Positions 5,940 through 10,436 of a stretch of 10,436 nt of DNA are shown piece after piece (the first letter of the stretch is position 1; every line of letters begins with the position of its first letter). This DNA is from Dehalococcoidales bacterium (GTDB taxonomy: Bacteria > Chloroflexota > Dehalococcoidia > Dehalococcoidales > RBG-16-60-22), in contig JAGLTT010000016.1 in NCBI GenBank assembly GCA_023135135.1, positions 1-10,436 of the forward strand, given 5' to 3'. The translations under genes were made by a program, and so were the position numbers. Under the pieces are notes generated by a model. That model did no database searches. It had not been told where the DNA came from and saw only the letters and a program-made list of their open reading frames with translations.

Positions 5940-6722
5940 ATGGCAAAGAAATTTCAGGGTAAAGTGGCACTGGTCACCGGCGGAGCTACGGGAATCGGTA
6001 AGGTAACCGCCCGGATTTTTGCCCGTGAGGGAGCTAAAGTTATTGTATCCACCGATAAAAATATCAAAGGCGGCGAAGACACGGTACGCCTTATCAACAA
6101 AGCGGGCGGCGAGGCAACTTTTGTCAAATGCGATGTGTCTATCGCGGTGGAAGTAGAGGCGATGATTGATGAATGCGTCCAGACCTACGGACGGCTTGAT
6201 TACGCCTTTAATAATGCGGGTATCGGCCCGGACGGCAAACGCGTGCCCGTGGTCAACATCGTCGACTGCCCGGAGGAAATCTGGGACCGTACCATAGACA
6301 TTAACCTTAAAGGCGTTTTTCTCTGCATGAAGTATGAGATAAGGCAGATGCTCAAGCAGAAATACGGAGTGATTGTCAACACATCTTCTGTCGGGGCGTT
6401 GAAACCGGTACCGGGCTTCGGCGCGTATTCCGCCAGTAAAAGCGGTCTAATCGGACTCACCAAAACGGCCGCCCTGGAGTGCGCTACCTCCGGCATCAGG
6501 GTGAATACCATACTGCCGGGACCTACCGGGCGGACGCTTTTATATGAATACCTTACCGGTGCTCATCCGGAGGAAAAAGAGCAAATGTTCAACATGATTC
6601 CGATGAAACGTATCGCCGAGCCGGAGGATATGGCGGAGGCCGTTATCTGGCTCTGTTCGGATGCCGCTTCTTTCATCACCGGGCACGTTATGCCCATTGA
6701 CGGCGGTATGACTTCGGGTTAA
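5940..6722 (+). CDS. SDR-family NAD(P)-dependent oxidoreductase, divergent from the mutase operon
   Basis: A 260-residue classical short-chain dehydrogenase/reductase. Motifs are TGGATGIG (13-20), an acidic residue after the second strand (D39 in STDKN, which usually favours NAD over NADP), NNAG (91-94), N122 in INLKGVF, Ser149/150 and YSASK (Y163, K167). It ends with the normal IDGGMTSG. The start is set at ATG 5940 because AAGGAG lies 6 nt upstream and the protein then begins MAKKFQGKVALVTGG, as family members do; an upstream in-frame ATG at 5898 would add 14 unlikely residues without a good ribosome-binding site. It is the first gene after the strong promoter at 5799-5827, and two cupin genes follow 68 bp later. 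It is clearly a paralogue-level relative of the SDR across the divergent region, but the two differ throughout, so they probably catalyse different oxidation or reduction steps. Substrate unknown. Confidence 0.93.
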   Translation: MAKKFQGKVALVTGGATGIGKVTARIFAREGAKVIVSTDKNIKGGEDTVRLINKAGGEATFVKCDVSIAVEVEAMIDECVQTYGRLDYAFNNAGIGPDGKRVPVVNIVDCPEEIWDRTIDINLKGVFLCMKYEIRQMLKQKYGVIVNTSSVGALKPVPGFGAYSASKSGLIGLTKTAALECATSGIRVNTILPGPTGRTLLYEYLTGAHPEEKEQMFNMIPMKRIAEPEDMAEAVIWLCSDAASFITGHVMPIDGGMTSG

Positions 6723-6751
6723 TTGCCTTGTTCTTTATAAAAGAATATACT
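6723..6751 (+). promoter_or_regulatory. Possible internal promoter with palindromic spacer, upstream of the cupin pair
   Basis: TTGCCT (6723-6728, 4 of 6 matches to the -35 box), a 17-bp spacer and TATACT (6746-6751, 5 of 6) form a candidate promoter just after the SDR stop codon. The spacer holds a perfect inverted repeat, TTCTTT-ATA-AAAGAA (6731-6745), which could be a repressor site. The -10 hexamer is the same as in the promoter at 5799-5827. The cupin genes may thus be transcribed separately as well as by read-through. Confidence 0.4.
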
Positions 6752-6790
6752 CTATTACGACCACGAGATTTTAGAGGAGAATGAAAGAAA

Positions 6791-7252
6791 ATGTCTAAAA
6801 TCGACGCTAAAAAGTATTTTGTGGAGAAACCCGCCTACGAAGTAACACCCACCGAGGAGGTTAAAGGCCGCTACCCTGCCATGACCCTTATAAGCAGCAA
6901 TCTTATACCCGAGATAAAGTTGTACGTGGAAGCCGGCTGGGTCTGCGATATGCCGGACCCGGCCACCCATATTTACGAACACACCCACGATTATGATGAA
7001 ATCGTGATACACATGAGCACCGACCCCGATAATCGCGAGGAGTTGGGCGGGGAAATAGAGTTTATACTGGACGGCCAGCCGCTTACCATCAATAAAACCT
7101 CGGCGATCTTCGTGCCCAAAGGCGTCAAGCACGGGCCGCTTACATGGAAGCGTTTCGATAAACCGCATATAGAGATGACCATAATGCTCGGCGCCGGGAC
7201 GCTGGCCGAGGCCGACCCTGGAGGACACAGAGAAAGAGGAAAGGAGAAATAA
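6791..7252 (+). CDS. Single-domain cupin protein, first of a tandem pair
   Basis: A 153-residue RmlC-type cupin. Motif 1 is HTHDYDE (H64, H66, E70) with the closing Gly at G87, and motif 2 is PKGVKHGP (109-116, with H114). These four residues make the usual 2-His/Glu/His metal site, so Fe, Mn, Ni or Zn binding is expected. About 55 residues precede the cupin core. No signal peptide or membrane segment is seen, so it is cytoplasmic. A ribosome-binding site GAGGAG lies 11 nt before the ATG; a closer ATG at 6781 opens only a five-codon frame. The C-terminus is charged (HRERGKEK) and carries the ribosome-binding site of the next gene. The inter-motif part (STDPDNREELGGEIEFILDG, 76-95) is nearly shared with its neighbour. 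The reaction cannot be named: cupins include isomerases, decarboxylases, dioxygenases and non-enzymatic sensors. Confidence 0.88.
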   Translation: MSKIDAKKYFVEKPAYEVTPTEEVKGRYPAMTLISSNLIPEIKLYVEAGWVCDMPDPATHIYEHTHDYDEIVIHMSTDPDNREELGGEIEFILDGQPLTINKTSAIFVPKGVKHGPLTWKRFDKPHIEMTIMLGAGTLAEADPGGHRERGKEK

Positions 7253-7258
7253 AAAATA

Positions 7259-7696
7259 ATGGCTAACTGGGACGAGAAGTACTTTGTCACGGAACTAAAA
7301 CAGAATTTCGTACAAGCCGACTGGACTCCGACATTTACCGACGATGAAGCCATGCTCCTGATTAAAATGGACAGCGAGGTCCGCAAAGGGGCTTTCTACA
7401 TGGATACAGCCTGGTACTGGCCGGGTGATTGGCCCGCGTCCAAAGGCGAGGAGGGCGTCGTGGGAGAGCACGTGCACGACTATGACGAAGCAATTGCCTA
7501 TATCGGCACCAACCCGGACGACCCTTACGACCTCTGCGGTGAGGTCGAGTTATGGATAGACGGTAAGCAGAATATCCTTGATAGAAGCTTTATCGCCTTT
7601 GTACCGGCAGGTATCAAGCACTGCCCGCTTAAAATAAAGAGGGTGGACAGGCCGATTTTCCACTTTACCGCCGGTATGTCCAGGGCCTACCAATAG
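7259..7696 (+). CDS. Single-domain cupin protein, second of a tandem pair
   Basis: A 145-residue cupin related to the protein encoded 6 bp upstream. The metal-site motifs are HVHDYDE (H71, H73, E77) and PAGIKHCP (116-123, with H121). The common pattern HxHDYDE, then T-x-PD, GE-V/I-E, DG, F-V-P-x-G-x-KHxPL and R-x-D-x-P is shared by both copies, so they arose by duplication and may form a heterodimer or have split roles. The N-terminal 55 residues, rich in Trp and Asp, do not match the first cupin and could give a different pocket. The ATG at 7259 follows AAGGAG (7241-7246), located inside the end of the upstream gene, so translation is probably coupled. No export signal is visible. Both lie in the SDR unit, suggesting a small metabolic enzyme. 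Function unknown. Confidence 0.88.
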   Translation: MANWDEKYFVTELKQNFVQADWTPTFTDDEAMLLIKMDSEVRKGAFYMDTAWYWPGDWPASKGEEGVVGEHVHDYDEAIAYIGTNPDDPYDLCGEVELWIDGKQNILDRSFIAFVPAGIKHCPLKIKRVDRPIFHFTAGMSRAYQ

Positions 7697-7744
7697 TTCA
7701 AAAAGTAAATATGTATATCCGCTGGCGTTAAAGCGAACTCCGTT

Positions 7745-7781
7745 GGTACCATCCGCCTGATGTGGCGTTACCTTGTTTTTT
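7745..7781 (+). terminator. Candidate intrinsic terminator after the cupin pair
   Basis: An inner stem CGCC/GGCG with a 6-nt loop and an outer GGTA/TACC pairing with unpaired bases between (7745-7772) are followed by TTGTTTTTT (7773-7781). It lies about 50 nt after the second cupin gene, where the plus-strand unit should end. The stem is short and interrupted, so efficiency may be modest. Confidence 0.45.
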
Positions 7782-7936
7782 CAGCTACGATGGTGTATTG
7801 TAAATTTGACTCATGTTAGCCGGACCGGGCATCACACACATGACTAGCCGATATCATTATCAATTCAGACCAATTACTTCAAGACCGGATGCGACCATAG
7901 CTTTATAACGAGCGCCGGAATGAGTGTACAGGTGTG

Positions 7937-10282
7937 ATGGAGAGCAGAAAGTCAGGTAGTTCGAAAAGCAGGAAAAGCGGACGCTCCGGTATGAGCCGGA
8001 GGACCTTTATCAAATTATCGGCGCTGGCCGGGGCCACGGTCGCCGCCAGCCGCATATTCAGTCACCCCGCGCTGGGTTCCGTCGTTTACTCTCCGGAGCT
8101 GCCCGACGGCGAGGGCGTCATCACCGAGAAATGGGTGCCTACTTCCTGCCTGAACTGTACCACCCGCTGCGCTACCAGGGTGAGAGTGGTCAACGGCAGG
8201 GCGGTCAAGGTAACCGGCAATCCGTTATCCCGGGTCTCCGAGGGGGAGAACTGCCCCCGCGCTAACGTCGGCCTCCAGGTTTTGTACGACCCCGTCCGTA
8301 TCACCACGCCGCTGAAAAGGACTAATCCGACCAAAGGCAGGGGGATAGACCCCGGGTGGACTGAAATATCCTGGGAGCAGGCCCTTAACGAGGTCGGCGA
8401 TAAACTTAAAAATCTCAGAGAGAAGGGACAACCCGAAAGACTGCTGCTTCTCAGCGGGCTGAATACCGTCAGCGCCGAAGATATCATCCACCGCTTCGCC
8501 GATGCTTACGGCACGCCCAATGTCGTCTCCGCCGACGGCCTCGATAACGAAGCGGACAAGGCCGGCGAATGGATGGCCGACGGTCACTACACGCAGAGCG
8601 CTTATGACCTCGAACGTACCAACTACATCCTCTCTTTCGGGGCGAGCATCCTGGAATCGTACGAACCGCTGGCGCGGAGCCTGAGAATGTGGGGAAAAAT
8701 CCGGCGGGAACGACCAATTCGCGCTAAAGTAGTCGTTATAGACCCCCGTTATTCGATTACCGCCCTCAGGGCCGACCGGTGGGTGCCTATTAATCCGGGT
8801 ACCGACGGCGCGCTGGCACTGGCTATCGCCAACGTGATAATAAGCGAAGGCCTTTACGATGCCGATTTCATCAAAAACTGGACGTTCGGCTTCGATGAAT
8901 ATAAAAAGCTGGCAATCGACTACTATGACCCGGAAACGGTCTCGGCTATGACGGGTATTCCCGCCGAAACTATACGGCAAATAGCCAGGGAATTCGCAGG
9001 GACCAGACCGGCGATAGCCTGGAGAGGGCGGGGGGCCACCAGCTGGCCCAACGGCTCTTACACCAGCTATGCCATATTCTGCCTGAACGCCCTCGTCGGC
9101 AGCATAGACATTCCCGGCGGCGTGACCTATCAGGAAAACCCGGAATACCGCCTCATGCCCGAATTCGCCGAGGATGACACGGCCAGTAAGGGCAGGGCCA
9201 AACCGGCGCTGGACCTGCGGAAAACAAACCTGTTTCCGGCTGCGGAGGTAGTCACCAACCAGGTGGCCGATTCTATACTGGAAAACAAGCCTTATCCGGT
9301 CGAGATGGCCATGGGCTTCAACAGCAATTTTAACATGTCCGCTCCCGGCGCCGGACGCTGGGACGAAGCGCTGGGGAAGGTGCCCTGCTATGTCCACGCC
9401 GCTCCGTTTATCAGCGAGATGGCGGAGTACGCCGATATATTTTTACCGTTAACCACCTTCATGGAGGAATGGGCCTACGACCACTCGCCGCCGGGCTCGG
9501 GCTTTGCCGAGGCAAGGATAAAGCAGCCGGTAGTAGAACCCCTGTACGATACTAAAAGCAATATCGATATTATTTTTAATATTGCCGGGAGGCTGGGGGG
9601 CACGGTGGAGCAGTCCTTCGCGGGTATCGGTAACGGTGCCGAGGGATATGTAAAATACCGCACCGCCGGCCTCGCGTCATGGGAAAAGCTTCTTGAGCAG
9701 GGTGTCTGGGTGGGACCGGACTACGAATATTATAAATACGACCGCATCTTCCACACTCCTTCCGGGAAATTCGAATTTCGTTCGGGCAATCTGGAGGCGC
9801 TGCTTAAAGAGCAGGGTGAAGAAGTTAATAGTCTGACAGGCCTGCCTTACTACCGGGAGGTCGAATTCCTGGGTAACAACGACGATTATCCGCTGCTGCT
9901 ATCGACCTACCAGCCGCTCTTAAACGTTGAAAACGGCAGCCAGAACTACCCCTGGGCGCAGGAAATGTATTTAGTGATGCACGGCGCGGGCTGGACGAAT
10001 TTTATCGAAATTAACCGCCGGACTGCCCGGAGCCTGCAGATTAAGGACGGCGACACAGTCTGGGTGGAATCCCCGTTTAATAAAATTAAGGCAAAGGCCA
10101 GAGTGTTCGAGGGAATTCACCCCGGTTTAGTCAGTATCGCCAGCGGCCAGGGTCACCATGCTTACGGCGAATGGGCGAAAGGAATCGGCGTCAATCCCAA
10201 TGAAATTATCGGTGTAGACTACGACCGCCTGAGCGGACAGTCGGCTCTCTTCAATACCAGGGTCAGGGTCTATAAGGCATGA
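7937..10282 (+). CDS. Tat-exported molybdopterin oxidoreductase catalytic subunit (PsrA/PhsA/TtrA-like)
   Basis: A 781-residue DMSO-reductase-superfamily enzyme. A Lys/Arg-rich N-terminus and twin-arginine signal SRRTFIKLS (20-28) with a short hydrophobic stretch to about 47 predict folded export by Tat. A 4Fe-4S motif follows, C71-x2-C74-x3-C78-x27-C106, then the molybdopterin domains and a C-terminal dinucleotide-binding domain (about 651-781, with GQGHHAYG near 737-744). Where PsrA-like enzymes have a Cys molybdenum ligand (after the GTPN segment, about 192-195), Asp203 appears to stand here (VVSADGLD), as in NarG-like enzymes; this is inferred. Start: ATG 7937, though GTG 7934 is possible; both have poor ribosome-binding sites, and the start codon of the signal-proximal Met (7991) is weaker still. 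A 4Fe-4S subunit gene follows within 13 bp. It likely works outside the cytoplasmic membrane; the acceptor or donor is unknown. Confidence 0.92.
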   Translation: MESRKSGSSKSRKSGRSGMSRRTFIKLSALAGATVAASRIFSHPALGSVVYSPELPDGEGVITEKWVPTSCLNCTTRCATRVRVVNGRAVKVTGNPLSRVSEGENCPRANVGLQVLYDPVRITTPLKRTNPTKGRGIDPGWTEISWEQALNEVGDKLKNLREKGQPERLLLLSGLNTVSAEDIIHRFADAYGTPNVVSADGLDNEADKAGEWMADGHYTQSAYDLERTNYILSFGASILESYEPLARSLRMWGKIRRERPIRAKVVVIDPRYSITALRADRWVPINPGTDGALALAIANVIISEGLYDADFIKNWTFGFDEYKKLAIDYYDPETVSAMTGIPAETIRQIAREFAGTRPAIAWRGRGATSWPNGSYTSYAIFCLNALVGSIDIPGGVTYQENPEYRLMPEFAEDDTASKGRAKPALDLRKTNLFPAAEVVTNQVADSILENKPYPVEMAMGFNSNFNMSAPGAGRWDEALGKVPCYVHAAPFISEMAEYADIFLPLTTFMEEWAYDHSPPGSGFAEARIKQPVVEPLYDTKSNIDIIFNIAGRLGGTVEQSFAGIGNGAEGYVKYRTAGLASWEKLLEQGVWVGPDYEYYKYDRIFHTPSGKFEFRSGNLEALLKEQGEEVNSLTGLPYYREVEFLGNNDDYPLLLSTYQPLLNVENGSQNYPWAQEMYLVMHGAGWTNFIEINRRTARSLQIKDGDTVWVESPFNKIKAKARVFEGIHPGLVSIASGQGHHAYGEWAKGIGVNPNEIIGVDYDRLSGQSALFNTRVRVYKA

Positions 10283-10295
10283 GGTAAGATACACA

Positions 10296-10436
10296 ATGGC
10301 AAGATGGGGAATGGTAATCGACCTGGATAAGTGCACCGGCTGTCAGTCGTGTTCCGTTGCCTGCAAGGCGGAGAACAACGTGCCGTACGGTTCGCCGGAG
10401 GAATATGAAAAACGCCAGACACCTTTCTGGCACAAG
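10296..10436 (+). CDS. 4Fe-4S ferredoxin-type electron-transfer subunit, N-terminal fragment cut by window edge
   Basis: The first 47 residues are visible; the gene continues past the right end. The start [19 protein letters not shown] is typical of the DmsB/PsrB/TtrB-type iron-sulfur subunit, with C13-x2-C16-x2-C19-x3-C23 supplying the first cluster motif. It begins 13 bp after the molybdopterin subunit, with GAGGT (10281-10285) overlapping that gene's stop codon as its ribosome-binding site, so the two are co-expressed and should form one complex. No export signal is present, as usual for a subunit carried across by its Tat-bearing partner. A membrane quinol subunit may follow outside the window. 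Confidence 0.9.
   Translation, partial: MARWGMVIDLDKCTGCQSCSVACKAENNVPYGSPEEYEKRQTPFWHK

Noticed and set aside
7697..7936. Promoter for the molybdopterin gene (TTGACT near 7806, TATAAC near 7904)
   Set aside because: Neither box has a partner at 16-18 bp spacing, so no promoter is called.
8225..9397. Long open frame (390 codons) on the minus strand inside the molybdopterin gene
   Set aside because: It lies fully antisense to a gene with clear family motifs, and its translation shows no recognisable domain. Long antisense frames are common opposite genes of this codon use.
7937..10282. Identification as acetylene hydratase or pyrogallol transhydroxylase
   Set aside because: The Tat signal, the N-terminal 4Fe-4S motif and the following ferredoxin subunit fit an exported respiratory enzyme better. 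No specific signature of those enzymes was recognised.
1..10436. CRISPR array, tRNA, rRNA, insertion sequence or phage genes
   Set aside because: No repeated spacer pattern, cloverleaf, ribosomal RNA segment, transposase or terminal inverted repeat was seen on either strand.

Overview
The window is about 10.4 kb of bacterial chromosome with moderate GC content and dense coding. It holds eleven genes, two of them cut by the window ends. The content points to an anaerobe: a cobalamin-dependent glutamate-mutase-type enzyme with its reactivating chaperone, family III CoA-transferases, and an exported molybdenum oxidoreductase followed by a 4Fe-4S subunit. An uncultured Chloroflexota (Dehalococcoidia-like) or similar sediment or aquifer anaerobe would fit. 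That assignment comes from gene style only and is weak.

Left part (1-5733, minus strand): a likely six-gene operon read right to left. The order is SDR oxidoreductase (4915-5733), mutase E subunit (3375-4835), mutase S B12-binding subunit (2903-3331), GlmL/MutL-type ATPase (1461-2828), family III CoA-transferase (215-1447) and the N-terminus of a second family III CoA-transferase (1-194). Spacings are 13 to 79 bp. Two imperfect inverted repeats lie inside the operon, one before the E gene and one between the S and L genes. The E subunit keeps the three arginines that hold the substrate carboxylates in glutamate mutase. It differs at other pocket positions, and no methylaspartase or other glutamate-fermentation gene is nearby. 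The complete CoA-transferase has Cys where the family has its catalytic Asp, and it sits beside a second transferase gene, as in two-subunit BbsEF-like enzymes.

Centre (5734-5939): an AT-rich divergent control region. It contains an excellent sigma-70-type promoter for the plus-strand genes, a weaker one for the minus-strand operon, and small palindromes between the two -35 boxes.

Right of centre (5940-7696, plus strand): a second SDR oxidoreductase and two tandem, related single-domain cupins. The pair may have its own promoter at 6723-6751. A candidate terminator follows at 7745-7781. The rest of the 7697-7936 gap shows no clear feature.

Right end (7937-10436, plus strand): a Tat-exported molybdopterin oxidoreductase catalytic subunit with an N-terminal 4Fe-4S motif, followed at once by the start of a 4Fe-4S ferredoxin-type electron-transfer subunit. 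This looks like a separate respiratory operon.

The divergent SDR-mutase-CoA-transferase and SDR-cupin-cupin sets read as one degradative or rearrangement pathway. Inferred steps are B12 carbon-skeleton rearrangement of an acid, CoA activation by transfer, and NAD(P)-dependent oxidation of hydroxyl or keto groups. The substrate is unknown. No tRNA, rRNA, CRISPR array, insertion sequence or riboswitch was recognised.
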